64,000 nucleotides of DNA, from NCBI GenBank assembly GCA_023362775.1, contig JALMGJ010000012.1, forward strand, positions 24,335,001-24,399,000, read 5' to 3'. Position numbers and translations under genes: made by a program. Every line of letters starts with the position of its first letter. The stretch's first letter is position 1. Below, in pieces: positions 1 through 11,190 of this stretch. The notes under the pieces are model-generated. The model saw nothing but the letters and a program-made list of their open reading frames with translations. It had not been told where the DNA came from and made no database searches. The DNA comes from Charina bottae. Lineage: Eukaryota; Chordata; Lepidosauria; Squamata; Charinaidae.

Positions 1-2156
1 ACTGTAGTTCAGATCACGAACTTCTTATTGCACAATTTAGAATCAGACTAAAGAGAATAGGGAAGACCCACAGATCAGTTAGATATGAGCTCACTAATAT
101 TCCTAAGGAATATGCAGTGGAGGTGAAGAATAGATTTAAGGGACTAGATTTAGTAGATAGGGTCCCAGAAGAACTATGGACAGAAGTTCGCAACATTGTT
201 CAGGAGGCGGCAACAAAAAACGTCCCAAAGAAAAAGAAAACCAAGAAGGCAAGATGGCTGTCTGCTGAGACACTGGAAGTAGCCCAAGAAAGAAGGAAAG
301 CAAAAGGCAACAGTGATAGGGGGAGATATGCCCAATTAAATGCAAAATTCCAGAGGTTAGCCAGAAGAGATAAGGAATTATTTTTAAACAAGCAATGTGC
401 GGAAGTTGAAGAAGACAATAGAATAGGAAGGACAAGAGACCTCTTCCAGAAAATTAGAAACATCGGAGGTAAATTCCAGGCAAAAATGGGTATGATCAAA
501 AACAAAGATGGTAAGGACCTAACAGAAGCAGAAGAGATCAAGAAAAGGTGGCAAGAATATACGGAAGATCTGTATAGGAAGGATAATAATATTGGAGATA
601 GCTTTGACGGTGTGGTCAGTGAGTTAGAGCCAGACATCCTGAAGAGTGAGGTTGAATGGGCCTTAAGAAGCATTGCTAATAACAAGGCAGCAGGAGACGA
701 CGGTATCCCAGCTGAACTGTTTAAAATCTTGCAAGATGATGCTGTCAAGGTGATGCATGCCATATGCCAGCAAATTTGGAAAACACAAGAATGGCCATCA
801 GATTGGAAAAAATCAACTTATATCCCCATACCAAAAAAGGGAAGCACTAAAGAATGTTCAAACTATCGAACAGTGGCACTTATTTCACATGCCAGTAAGG
901 TAATGCTCAAGATCTTGCAAGGTAGACTCCAGCAATTCATGGAGCGAGAATTGCCAGATGTACAAGCTGGGTTTAGAAAAGGCAGAGGAACTAGAGACCA
1001 AATTGCCAATATCCGCTGGATAATGGAGAAAGCCAGGGAGTTTCAGAAAAACATCTATTTCTGTTTTATTGACTATTCTAAAGCCTTTGACTGTGTGGAT
1101 CATAACAAATTGTGGCAAGTTCTCGGTGGTATGGGGATACCAAGTCATCTTGTCTGCGTCCTGAGGAATCTGTATAACGACCAAGTAGCAACGGTAAGAA
1201 CAGAGCACGGAACAACGGACTGGTTTAAGATTGGGAAAGGAGTACGGCAGGGTTGTATACTCTCACCCTACCTATTCAACCTGTACGCAGAACACATCAT
1301 GCGACATGGTGGGCTTGAGGAATCCAAGGCTGGAGTTAAAATCGCTGGAAGAAACATTAACAATCTCAGATATGCAGATGATACCACTTTGATGGCTGAA
1401 AGCGAGGAGGAGTTGAGGAGCCTTATGACGAAGGTGAAAGAAGAAAGTGCAAAAGCTGGGTTGCAGTTAAACCTCAAAAAAACCAAGATTATGGCAACGA
1501 GCTTGATTGATGACTGGCAAATAGAGGGAGAAAAAGTGGAGGCAGTGACAGACTTTGTATTTCTAGGCGCAAAGATTACTGCAGACGCTGACTGCAGCCA
1601 GGAAATCAGAAGACGTCTACTTCTTGGGAGGAGAGCAATGGCAAATCTTGATAAAATAGTTAAGAGCAGAGACATCACACTGACAACAAAGGTCCACATA
1701 GTTAAAGCAATGGTTTTCCCTGTAGTAACCTATGGCTGTGAGAGCTGGACCATAAGGAAGGCTGAGCGAAGGAAGATAGATGCTTTTGAACTGTGGTGTT
1801 GGAGGAAAATTCTGAGAGTGCCTTGGACTGCAAAAAGATCAAACCAGTCCATACTCCAGGAAATCAAGCCAGACTGCTCACTTGAGGGAATGATATTAAA
1901 GGCAAAACTGAAGTACTTTGGCCACATAATGAGAAGACAGGATACCCTGGAGAAGAAGCTGATGCTAGGAAAAGTGGAAGGCAAAAGGAAGAGGGGCCGA
2001 CTAAGGGCAAGATGGATGGATGGTATTCTGGAGGTGACGGACTCAACCATTGGGGAGCTGGGGATGGTGACGGCCGACAGAAAGCTCTGGCGTGGACTGG
2101 TCCATGAAGTCACGAAGAGTCGGAAACGACTGAACGAATAAACAACAACAAACAGA
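1..2156 (+). mobile_element. BovB (RTE clade) LINE, subfamily A, 3' part cut by the window edge
   Basis: This is a non-LTR retrotransposon of the RTE/BovB group. The endonuclease and 5' end lie to the left of the window. The element ends just after the stop codon in a short AAC-rich tail (about 2139-2156), as is typical of BovB, which has no long poly(A). The copy at 42289-45480 is very similar, so both belong to one young subfamily, called A here. Confidence 0.93.
3..2141 (+). CDS. BovB reverse transcriptase and C-terminal domain, 5'-partial
   Basis: The frame is open from base 3 to the stop at 2139-2141, so there is no true start in the window; a GTG at 117 is not a real start. The first residues are the end of the endonuclease (SDHELL). 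RT motifs follow in order: finger motif near 830-900, motif A FIDYSKAFD near 1060-1092, motif B GVRQGCILSPYLFN near 1240-1280, catalytic YADD at 1371-1382, then motif D and the FLGAKI thumb. A basic C-terminal region containing CESWTIRKAERRKIDAF and FGHIMRR closes the protein. No stop or frameshift was seen in about 713 codons, which is unusual among the LINE copies here and suggests a recent insertion. The enzyme would nick target DNA and copy its RNA in place. It is not a host gene, although database labels such as craniofacial development protein 2 are often given to it. Confidence 0.92.
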   Translation, partial: CSSDHELLIAQFRIRLKRIGKTHRSVRYELTNIPKEYAVEVKNRFKGLDLVDRVPEELWTEVRNIVQEAATKNVPKKKKTKKARWLSAETLEVAQERRKAKGNSDRGRYAQLNAKFQRLARRDKELFLNKQCAEVEEDNRIGRTRDLFQKIRNIGGKFQAKMGMIKNKDGKDLTEAEEIKKRWQEYTEDLYRKDNNIGDSFDGVVSELEPDILKSEVEWALRSIANNKAAGDDGIPAELFKILQDDAVKVMHAICQQIWKTQEWPSDWKKSTYIPIPKKGSTKECSNYRTVALISHASKVMLKILQGRLQQFMERELPDVQAGFRKGRGTRDQIANIRWIMEKAREFQKNIYFCFIDYSKAFDCVDHNKLWQVLGGMGIPSHLVCVLRNLYNDQVATVRTEHGTTDWFKIGKGVRQGCILSPYLFNLYAEHIMRHGGLEESKAGVKIAGRNINNLRYADDTTLMAESEEELRSLMTKVKEESAKAGLQLNLKKTKIMATSLIDDWQIEGEKVEAVTDFVFLGAKITADADCSQEIRRRLLLGRRAMANLDKIVKSRDITLTTKVHIVKAMVFPVVTYGCESWTIRKAERRKIDAFELWCWRKILRVPWTAKRSNQSILQEIKPDCSLEGMILKAKLKYFGHIMRRQDTLEKKLMLGKVEGKRKRGRLRARWMDGILEVTDSTIGELGMVTADRKLWRGLVHEVTKSRKRLNE

Positions 2157-2682
2157 TTTAGTCATTTTCCTGTCTGAATACACTCCTTTGTCTTAATTCT
2201 TACTTTTTTGAATCTGACGCCTGGAAAGCCACACAAAAGCTAATTGTGTCCTTTGCCCCTTCCAACTTGTGAACAAGGAGATGAGTATGCATCACAATAT
2301 TTTGTGTTGTTAATAGATGGACTCTCTCAGACTCATAGCTCATATAGGTCTGATCAGTCTGGAAGTCAGCTCTGAATTTTTCTTTTGTTCCTCTGTCTTT
2401 CGTCCACTTTTGCTTGGCTTTCTAGAAAGTACACAAGTATCCATTTATGTTGCAACCATGACTAATAATTTTTACAGGATTTTTAGTATGCAATGATCCT
2501 TGCAGCTCATATGTCATTCATCTTCATCACAAATCTGTCACTTCATGGAGGCTGAGGGCACATCTGTACAATCATCTCTTGCTCTCGCACAGTTCAGCAC
2601 ATTATTACAAAGGTGGATAGGATATAATTATAGAAGGTGCCCTTAAAAATGCAAAGTTAAACCAGGTAAAAAAAAAAACAAG
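2157..2682. other. No recognisable feature
   Basis: AT-rich sequence between the BovB tail and the L2-like element. I see no coding signal or repeat. A run of A at about 2668-2679 precedes the L2-like 5' end. Confidence 0.6.
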
Positions 2683-4185
2683 ATGGTGATTGCGGACGGA
2701 CGCGGTTCGCCGCTCAGAAGGGGTGAGTCCCAAATTGTCTCAGCCTCCCCCCCATTTCGTCCAAATTGGTTTAAGACTTGGGGAGGGAGAAAAAAATCCT
2801 GGACTGGGACAGAATTCCTTCTGGAATCCCCCCTGGATAGAGTGGTGGTGGCAGTATCGGCGGCGGCAGTGAGGGCGGTGGTAGCAGCCTTACCAGGAGC
2901 TGCGGCGGCTCTTATCAGCCGAATTCCCCTCCCGAACGACCCGAAGGGTCTTTGCCGACCCAGATGAGACGTCAGTGGTGGTAGTGGCGGTGGCTGCAGC
3001 GATGATGGCGGCAGCAGCGGCCCTTGTAAGCGGCGGGCTTGGCGGTGGCTTTTGCCGACTCAGTCCCCCGACCCCTCTTCGATGATCTGGAGGGCCTTCA
3101 AACAGGACAGTGGTGGCGGCGTCTCTTCCAGCGGCCCTTACCAGCGGCCTTTGGCGAACCAACAGTGTGGCCTTTACAGGCGGCCCCTGGTGCTCCCTGC
3201 CGGCAGTTTTTACTGGCGGCGGAGGTGGAGACAGCAGTTGGGTGGTGGCCCTTATTGATTCTTGCCAGCCAGCACCAGTGTCGGCACCAGTGGCCCATCC
3301 AGCAGCCCTTACTGGCGACCTTTACCAACGACTTTTACCAGCAATGGTGGCTGCAACGGCGGTGATGGCAGCCCTTACTGACTCAGGGTTTTTGGGCCTG
3401 GGGCCACCCCCTGGACGTTCCGAGGGGCTGGTGGGAGCTGGGCGGTAGCCATTCACTGGTAGCCCTTACCAACAGCTGTGGACTTTACTGGAAGCAGAAC
3501 GAGGACTGGAGTTGAATTTTATTAGATGCCAGAGCAGCCAGATAACGGCCACTGAAGACTGAACTTGACCATCTTTTCCCAATTGCTCTAAATTCAGTCA
3601 ACTTGATTGAGGCAACCAGGATCCCCCCAAGGTGAATGTACTACTCCCTTGCTAGTGTGAGAGACATAGGAGGGAGTAGGTTGTGAATGAGAATGTAAGG
3701 GAGTACTCACCCCCTTGAGTGAGAGACAAGGGGTGAGGAAGAGTTTTGGATGAGATGCCCCTCCTATCGACCAGTGGCAGAGGCCGAGTGGGGAGCACAG
3801 TGAATGGTATTGAGTTGATGTGTGTAAGTGGAGTTGGGGCTCCAACAGTGCCAAGAGCATAAGCTGGTGCACTGGAAGGGCCCCCCCACCTTGTGATTGA
3901 GAGTGTATGACGTTGTGCGGGTCAATGGAGGGATCTTTACCTTTATCCAGAGATCTCAGGAGTTCAGGAGTGGGGGCTATTGAACTTGGAGAGTCTGGGG
4001 GTTATAGGGTGGGGCAGGTGATCAAGGTTGTGATGGGCCAGGGATGTTATGGCAGGAGCCAGAGGGCATGTCATCTTAGAGGAAGGTGTCCCCGATGTTT
4101 ACTATCTGTGACATCTTCTGGCCCTCCGTGCTCAGACCCAGAGCCTGGACAGCATACTCGTGGTGACCCTGACTTCTGACTGCTG
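2683..4185 (+). promoter_or_regulatory. GC-rich 5' region of the L2-like LINE
   Basis: From about 2683 to 3480 the sequence is rich in GGC and GTGG triplets and in imperfect repeats of a CGGCCCTTAC-type unit. This is typical of a LINE 5' UTR or internal promoter. The stretch from about 3480 to 4185 is less biased and may be leader or a decayed first ORF. Open frames here come from composition and have no recognisable domain. The promoter role is inferred from position only. Confidence 0.5.
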
Positions 4186-7024
4186 CTCTGCAACACCAGG
4201 TTAGTTAACAACAAAGCCCCCCTCATAAGTGATTTAATCACAGAAGAGGGGGCAGACCTGGCGTGCATTACCGAAACCTGGCTGGGCAATGAAGGGGGAG
4301 TTCCTCTTTTAGAGATGTGCCCATCCGGGTTTCGAGTATGGCACCAGCCGAGACTTCGGGGCCAGGGAGGTGGGGTGGCTGTTGTCATCTGAGAATCCCT
4401 GGTAGCCATCAGGGGCCTTGCTCCACAAATTTCTGGATGTGAGACCATGTTCTTTAAGTTGGGTTCCCGTGAACAGTTGGGAGTGTTGCTACTGTACCAG
4501 CCTCCCTGCTGCATAGCATCCTCCCTGCCCGAGCTGCTGGAGGCTGTCTCGGGGTTGGCGGTGGAGTTTCCCAGACTTATGGTTCTGGGGAACTTCAATC
4601 TGCCATCCCTGGGACGGGCCTCGGAAGCGGCCCAGGAGTTCATGGTCACCATGGCAACCATGGGCCTGTTCCAGATTATTCAGGGCCTGACTTAAGATAG
4701 TGGCCTCACACCAGATTTAGTTTTCTTGTAGGAGCAATGGCAGTGTGATCTGAGGGGAGAATTACAGCTCTCCCCTTTGTCATGGTCAGATCATGCCCTG
4801 GTGACTTTGAGATTCTCTCATGCCACCCCTCTCCGCAGGAAGGCAGGACCTATTCAATTGGTCCGCCCCGGCAACTGATGGACCCAGAAGGGTTTCAGAG
4901 GGAGCTGGGGGTTATAACCGAGGATTTGCTGAACGGTCCAGCGGAGGCCGTGGCTGCTACCTGGAATAGAGAGGTGGCTGGGGCCTTGGACAAGATCGCG
5001 CCTGTGTGGCCTCTCGTATCCCAGTGAACCCAATACTCCCCGTGGTTCACGGGAGAGCTAAGGGTTCTGAAGAGGATTAAGAGACACCTAGAGCGCCGCT
5101 GGAGGAAGACAAAGACTGAATCTGACCGAACACAAGCTAGAGCCACTGTTAAGGCCTACCTTGTGGCGGTAAGAGCAGTGAAACATCGATATTTCTCTGC
5201 TCTTATTACATCCGTGAAGAGCTGCCCGGCGACCCTGTTTAAGATTACCCGATCCCTTTTCGGGAAAGGGGAGTCAGAAGTTCATCTACAGGGTTGAGCT
5301 GAGGAATTTTCTAGGCATATGCAGGATAAAATCACTCGGATCTGCTCCAAGTTGGACTCTGAGTGTGAGGCAGAGTCTGGGGAGACACCCAGGGAACGTA
5401 CTCACCTTGTTATCTGGGAGAAGTTTGACCCCGTTGGTCCCGAGGAAGTAGACAGAGTCCTCCGGACTGTAAATGCCACCACCTGCCAATTAGATCCTTG
5501 TCCCTCCTGGCTGGTGAAAGCAGCTCGGGAGGTGACTTGTGGTTGGGTCCAAGTTATGGTAAATACATCCTTGAGAGAGGGGGTGTTTCCGGCAGCTTTC
5601 AAAGAAGCGCTGGTACACCCCCTCCTCAAGAAGCCATCACTGGACCCCACTACACTGGATAATTTTTGTCCAGTCTCCCACCTCGCCTTTTTGGGGAAGG
5701 TGGTTGAGAAGGTGGTGGCGTTGCAGCTCCAGAGGATTCTGGATGAAATGGATCATCTGGACCCATTTCAGTCAGGTTTCAGGCCGGGTCATGGGATGGA
5801 AACTGCATTGGTAGCGCTTATGGATGATCTTTGGCAGGAGCAAGATGGAGGCAGTGCATCCATTCTCGCTCTTCTTGACCTGTCAGTGGCATTCAATACC
5901 GTCAACCACGGTATCCTTCTGGGACGGCTCAGGGAGTTGGGGGTGGGTGGTGTACTTCTGCGCTGGTTCACCTCCTTCCTCCAGGGCCGATCCCAGTCGG
6001 TGTTAATAGGGAGCGAGAGATCCAACCCACGTCCCTTGTTTGTGGGGTCCCACAGGGCTCGGTACTCTCGCCGCTCCTTTTTAACGTCTACATGAAACTG
6101 CTGGGTGAGATCATCCGTCACCATGGGCTGAAGTATCAATATGCAGATGATACCCAGTTATATATCTCCATCCCGGGTGAAGTAAGTGATGCAGTGACCA
6201 CCCTGTCCAAGTGCCTGGGGGCTGTAGGGGTCTGGATGGGGAAAAACAGGCTTCAGCTGAACCTTGGTAAGACGGAGTGGCTGTGGATTAATGGCTTTTC
6301 AATTTCTGGGAATTTGTCATATTTAGTTCTGGATGGCGTTGCACTACCCCAGACAGACCCAGTGCGTAACTTGGGGGTCCTCTTGGACTCATGACTCCTG
6401 CTCAAAGAGCAGGTGGTAGTCGTGGCCAGGAGGGCCTTTGCTCAACTTCATGTTGTACGCCAGTTGTGCCTTTTCCTTGACCAAGAGGCCCTTCGAATGG
6501 TCACTCATGCCCTGGTTGTCTCCCATATAGATTACTGTAATGTACTCTACATGGGGCTACCCTTGAAGAATATCCGGAAGCTAGAGCTGGTACAGAATGC
6601 GGCTGCGCAGGCAGTTTTAGGTGCACCAAGATCGACACACATAACACCTCTGCTCCGTGAGCTGCATTGGGTGCCAGTTTGCTTCTGGGTCCAATTCAAG
6701 GTGTTGGTTATTACCTTTAAAGCCCTACATGGCATGGGCCCAGGTTATCTGAGGGACCGCCTCATCCCCATTACATCATCCCATCGTACCCGCTCTTGCA
6801 GAGAGGGCATGCTGCAGACCCCCTCTATGAAAGAATTCCATCTGGCGGGGTCTCGGAGGCGAGCCTTCTCTGCAGCGGTACCTGCCCTATGGAACACCCT
6901 CCCCCCAGAGATAAGACAGGCCCCTTCACTCCTGGACTTCAGGAAAAAATTAAAAACTTGGCTCTGTGATCTCGCCTGGGGCAAGAGGGAAAGTGGTCAA
7001 GCTTGGGGATGGCTGATTTCTTAG
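4186..7024 (+). pseudogene. L2-like endonuclease-reverse transcriptase, inactivated
   Basis: The endonuclease part runs from about 4200 to 5027. It shows ITETWL at 4267-4284, then GGVAV, LLYQPP, a GNFN variant of the usual GDFN, and SDHALV. In-frame stops interrupt it, for example near 4390 and 4693. The RT part begins near 5040. Motif A reads FNTVNH where an aspartate is expected. A frameshift near 6040 separates it from [12 protein letters not shown], and YADD lies at 6140-6151. A stop at about 6391 precedes the C-terminal region that ends at 7024. The domain order is that of L2-clade LINEs. It makes no intact protein; it is a record of an older L2 burst. Confidence 0.85.
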
Positions 7025-7222
7025 AGCCGCCTCAAATATTTTAAATATGTTTAGCTTCACTGTATGAACCACCTGCTACGTGGTTTTTATTATATTTATC
7101 GTATTTATGTTTTTATTGTGTTTTTATTGTATTTTAATGATGTTATTGTGGCTGTGAACAGCCCAGAGTCCCTCCTTGAGGGGTTAGGGTCATAGAAATT
7201 TAATAAATAAATAAATAAATAA

Positions 7223-7529
7223 AACAACTCACTGTCTGAAGCAATTACTTGAATAGCTGTGGTCTATTAAGAAACCAGAGTTCAGGAACAATGCTCAGAC
7301 TCTTCATGCAGATGGTCCCAAGCTCAGCCCAGATAAACAGATCTGGCTGCAATCTGGAGACATCCAGTCGGAAGACACAGTAATGAGTTAACTGATAAAT
7401 AACCTGTTCTGGTAAAGCTATGTCCTACATCCCTAAGCACATTTTTTAAACTGTGTCTTCTAACCAACCCCCCCCCCCATCATTTATTTTCTGCTTCAGT
7501 ATAAAGCATTTCAAGCAGCTCAAACACAC

Positions 7530-7567
<38 letters not shown>

Positions 7568-7708
7568 TCTCTCTGTCTGTTAGTTCCATACAAGGATAAG
7601 CTTGGTACCTAAAAAAAAAAGCAATGGGTGTTTTTTGTGGTAGAGTTCAGCTTGCACTGTACATGCATTGTTATCTACAGTAGTTTCAAAAGTCTGTTTA
7701 TTTATGTA
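7223..7708. repeat. Intron with poly-C and (CA)n tracts
   Basis: No gene seen. An 11-base C run lies at 7468-7478 and an interrupted (CA)n microsatellite at 7521-7565. The rest looks unique. Confidence 0.7.
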
Positions 7709-8034
7709 CAGGTAGTCCTCACAGCCGTTGCAGCGTCCCTGTAGTCACGTGATCACCATTTGGGTGCTTGGCAACCGGTTCACATTTATGACCATCACAG
7801 CATCCTGTGTTCATTTGATCGCCATTTTCGACCTTCCCGGCCGGCTTCTGGAAGCAAAATCAACGGGGAACCATGTGATTCGCTTAACAACCACATGGTT
7901 CGCTTAATGCCTGGGATTCGCTTAACGGCCGCCACAAAAATGATAGTAAAATCAGGCCAGATTCACTTAATGACTGCTTCGCTTAGCAACCAAAATTCCA
8001 GTCCCAATTGTGGTCATTAAGTGAGGACTACCTG
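7709..8034. mobile_element. Tc1/mariner-type MITE (326 bp)
   Basis: The ends are a perfect terminal inverted repeat, CAGGTAGTCCTCAC at the left and its complement at the right. They are flanked on both sides by TA (7707-7708 and 8035-8036), the target duplication of mariner/pogo elements. The interior has repeated CGCTTAAC-like motifs and no transposase. It resembles a mariner MITE that is common in squamate genomes. Confidence 0.85.
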
Positions 8035-8389
8035 TACAGGGCATCTTTACACTGAATTTGCCCTCCAAAAAGGAAGTCGCTTATAAATTATAAAAGGAGA
8101 CAAACAATAAAACAATAAAATAGTTAAAGCAGAAGTAAAACCACAACTAATTGTCAGTCAATAAAATGAAGCAAACACCACATAAGTGCTGGTTTAAAAA
8201 ATAACTGTCTTCAACCAGAACATTTTTCAGTGCAGAATTAAGCCACTGCACATGGGACATCCAGCAATAATATGCTGCGTAATGTATATATAAACACTTT
8301 GTAATTGCACATTATCTTCTACATGGAAAAATAATATGTTTAACACTTATCTGCACCAAATAGATTATGGTGTTATTTATGTATTTGGT
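8035..8389. other. No recognisable feature
   Basis: AT-rich intronic sequence with no repeat or coding signal that I recognise. Confidence 0.55.
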
Positions 8390-8535
8390 TCCTCACAGGA
8401 ATGTGAAGCAACTTATAATTATTTATTGTATTGTATTATTGTTGTTTTATACTGTATATTTTTAGATCCTATTTTAATTATTTATTGTGAACCGCCCAGA
8501 GTTCCCCATGTGGGGAGATGGGCGGTCATATAAAA

Positions 8536-8566
<31 letters not shown>

Positions 8567-8568
8567 AT
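8390..8568 (+). mobile_element. L2-like LINE 3' tail
   Basis: Only the last part of the 3' UTR is present. It includes the conserved stem ACCGCCCA...TGGGCGGT at about 8490-8526 and an (AAAT)n tail to 8568. The left boundary is approximate. Confidence 0.8.
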
Positions 8569-9257
8569 CTCGTAGAATCGCTTATTGGAGATAAATTAAT
8601 CCATCTATTTCAGCCTTGAGTCAATTTTGCATATGTTAATGCAAGTGCCATTTTTGTATTACTTTACTAGAAATCATTTAATATTTTTGCATCACAAAAT
8701 TCACCAATGGACTCAGCCTGAAATATAACTGCAGTTCATTCTATATATTCATCCAAAATCAATGCATAAAAACTTGTGAGAAGTCAAAAGATTGGCACTG
8801 AGAAGACCACGTTTTTTATTTTCTCAACAGCTAGATTTTTTTTCTAGAAAGGTCATATTTCCACAGATGCATGGTTCACTTGAGGAGACCACAGTAGCTC
8901 ACAAAAACCTATGCCTTTTAATAAAATGTGTTGTTCAGAAAGGGTGCTACCAGACTCCTGATTTTTAGCACAAAATAAGCATATCTGCTCAATATCAAAT
9001 ATGACTTCAATATAAAATATAATTATAAATATAAATAAATATCAAATATAACTCAATATAAAATACAACTTCAATATAAAATGCAAAAAGATGTTTCTTT
9101 TCAAGGAGCTCAATTCAGTACTTCACATATTAAAATTTAGCCACAAAGGGCACTGAGGCTTTGTGTATGTCAATTTTAAACCAGATATTAATTCACTCAG
9201 CCCTCAAGCTCCATAACATTGTGATGCCTGGTAGTTTAGAAAACTCTTCACATAGAG
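8569..9257. other. DCC intron, no recognisable feature
   Basis: AT-rich intronic sequence downstream (minus strand) of the DCC exon. A small cluster of imperfect AATATAAA repeats lies near 8990-9085. Confidence 0.6.
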
Positions 9258-9346
9258 CAGTGTTTTTCAAAGTTGGCAGTGCTGGGTGGGGAATTCTGGG
9301 AGTTGAAGTCCACACATCTTAATGTTGCTAACTTTGAAAAACACTG
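9258..9346. mobile_element. hAT-type MITE (89 bp) beside the DCC splice donor
   Basis: The inverted ends are CAGTGTTTTTCAAAGTTGGC and AACTTTGAAAAACACTG. The flanking 8-mers ACATAGAG (9250-9257) and ACATAGGG (9347-9354) match at 7 of 8 positions, the target duplication length of hAT elements. A longer, better preserved copy of the same family is at 47712-47831. Confidence 0.85.
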
Positions 9347-9369
9347 ACATAGGGGTCCCATAGCCTTAC

Positions 9370-9654
9370 CTGACAAAACTCGGACTTCTGCTTCGTTTCC
9401 AGTTCTTGAACTGGCGGGATTTTTTGCAAGGCATCTATATATCCCACTATCCCCTACTTGAATTCGACTGATTTGTAAAGATCCAGAAGGCAAAATTGCC
9501 ACTCGAGTGTCACCAGGACTCAGAAGCAGATCTTCTTGGTTCCTTTGCCAGTGGACTGTAGGCATCGGTTCACCAACAACTTCGCACTTTAATAAAATGG
9601 TGTCACCTGCAAATGCTGTGATGGGGTCTGTCTGGGACAGAAACCTCAATGGAC
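9370..9654 (-). CDS. DCC: DCC netrin receptor, exon encoding the second Ig domain
   Basis: DCC is a transmembrane receptor for netrin-1 that guides axons; its extracellular part has four Ig domains followed by fibronectin repeats. This 285-bp exon encodes 95 residues starting [15 protein letters not shown]. They include the Ig cysteines (LLKCEV and IYRCLA), the core tryptophan in VHWQRN, the DSGIYRC signature and the closing [17 protein letters not shown]. The match to the known DCC second Ig domain is close; the paralogue neogenin is clearly different at these positions. On the minus strand the acceptor reads CCTTTCCGCAG before 9654 and the donor GTAAGG follows 9370. Both boundaries split a codon after its first base (phase 1-1), as in DCC Ig exons. 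No start or stop belongs here because it is an internal exon. No other DCC exon was found in the window. Confidence 0.95.
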
Positions 9655-11190
9655 CTGCGGAAAGGGGAAAATAATTAAAATTAAGAAAGAATATAAACCT
9701 AGAAGTCCGCCCCACACACACACATACACCTTTTGTTGTTGTGTTATTTGTTGTTTTGGCCATTTTAGTTAATTCCCTTCAACCATAAATAATTTTCACA
9801 TATTTATTTTTATAATAATATTCAGCCTTTCAACCAATGAGACTTTGTGGTAATCCCACTCCTCAAGATATAATTCAACTAAAACAATTAAAATCCAAGA
9901 CTAAAACCATACAGTCAAGTTTATTTTGTGTGGTATTTTTTCAAATTTTGCTGGTCATTGACCGAATAAACAGCATTTCAATTTCCTCAACATATATTTA
10001 ACATAATAAAGAGAGAAATTTCAGATCACAGCAACACAAGTTATAAAAGATCATCCTGATAAATGTTCTTAAAATATGAGAAGTCAAATCCTCTGAAAAA
10101 TGCTTGGTTTGTCTAAAGCTTGGATTAAGGGAGAACATAATAGCTATCTTTGAATATATCTTAGGAACTGCTGCAGAGATGCATCAGAAATGTTTCAATT
10201 GCGCCTGGGAAAAGAAGCAGTGTCTTGGCTGATGTAGTATACCAAACCCTAATCATTTTTTTCTGGTTTTTATCTATCAGGTTACATGAAACCTGCCAAT
10301 TTCAGTTTATTCAAAATCATGGTTTAACAAATAATGACTTAATGCAGTATGTCAGTCCAGTCAAAGGATAGTATTGGTAGGACAACAGATATGGGGTAAA
10401 GATTAGAAGAAACTTCATAATGATAAACATTATTTGACAGCAGAGACTATTTTCTGGAAGTGTTGAAGAAAGAGCAGAGTGACCATCTGCTAGGGACATA
10501 GAAGTACATTGGAGGTCCTACACTTAACAAAGATCAGTGAGCCTCTTTCTAAGGCCTCTTCTGTGAGATTTTTATACTAAAAAATCTATGATGAAAATTG
10601 AATATATTTAAGAAAATTATCTGGACTCAATTACAGCAGTGATGAATGCACTTTTGGAAGACCTGAAAAACCAAACTGGGGACAGATCTTCCTGGAGAAA
10701 ATCTATGTGGTCACCAAGAACTGACCCCAACTAGATGGCACATAATCATGCAGCCAAGAAAGGATATCATTATCATCTTGTACAAAAATCGTCATACTAC
10801 TTCTTCAAAGACTCTAGGCAGTTTACAATAAACTGAAGTACCTTATACAAAAGTCCACCTCTCTTGCAACTCCCCACCCAAAACTTAATATTATTAATGA
10901 AAACCAATGACTGAAAAATCAATTGAAAACATCTGAAAAAGGTAGCCCAATTACCATCAGGGCTCAAATGCTATCCAGAATAAAATGGTCTTAAATACTT
11001 TGTGAAAAGCTGAAAAGTTGAGGGGGCATGCATTTAAAAGGGTAGGCTGTTCTATATTGTGGGGGCCACCACCAAGAAGGTTCACTTCCAGGCCCTTGTT
11101 CCCATCCTCTTCATCATTATCATCCTCATTGCCCTTTTCCTCCATAGAACTCCCTCAATTCCCACCACACAATCCAATGAAGTATACAGT
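9655..11190. other. DCC intron, mostly unique sequence
   Basis: The intron before the Ig exon (minus strand) begins here, with a pyrimidine-rich tract next to the acceptor. A short (CA)n lies at about 9712-9728. I see no other repeat or coding signal. Confidence 0.6.

Larger units (their letters stand above)
2683..7222 (+). mobile_element. L2-like LINE, nearly full length but decayed
   Basis: This element has a GC-rich 5' region, an endonuclease-RT reading frame and a 3' UTR ending in an (AAAT)n tail at 7202-7222. The encoded protein has the L2 arrangement: an APE-type endonuclease, an RT, and a C-terminal region with the CNVLYMGLP, LLRELHWVPV and ALWNTLPPEIR signatures. It is the longest LINE copy of this group in the window; the others are 5'-truncated. 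Stops and frameshifts show that it is dead. The exact 5' end is uncertain. Confidence 0.82.

Noticed and set aside
200..763. Long minus-strand open frame opposite the BovB ORF
   Set aside because: It is the shadow of the open BovB frame on the other strand, and the same shadow recurs at 43669-44232. It has no domain.
2683..3448. Several open frames in the GC-rich region
   Set aside because: They arise from low-stop GC-rich sequence in the LINE 5' region, overlap in several frames and show no domain.
9370..9654. Neogenin instead of DCC for the Ig exon
   Set aside because: Residues such as GEPMPT, RNQEDL and [14 protein letters not shown] fit DCC; neogenin differs strongly in this domain.
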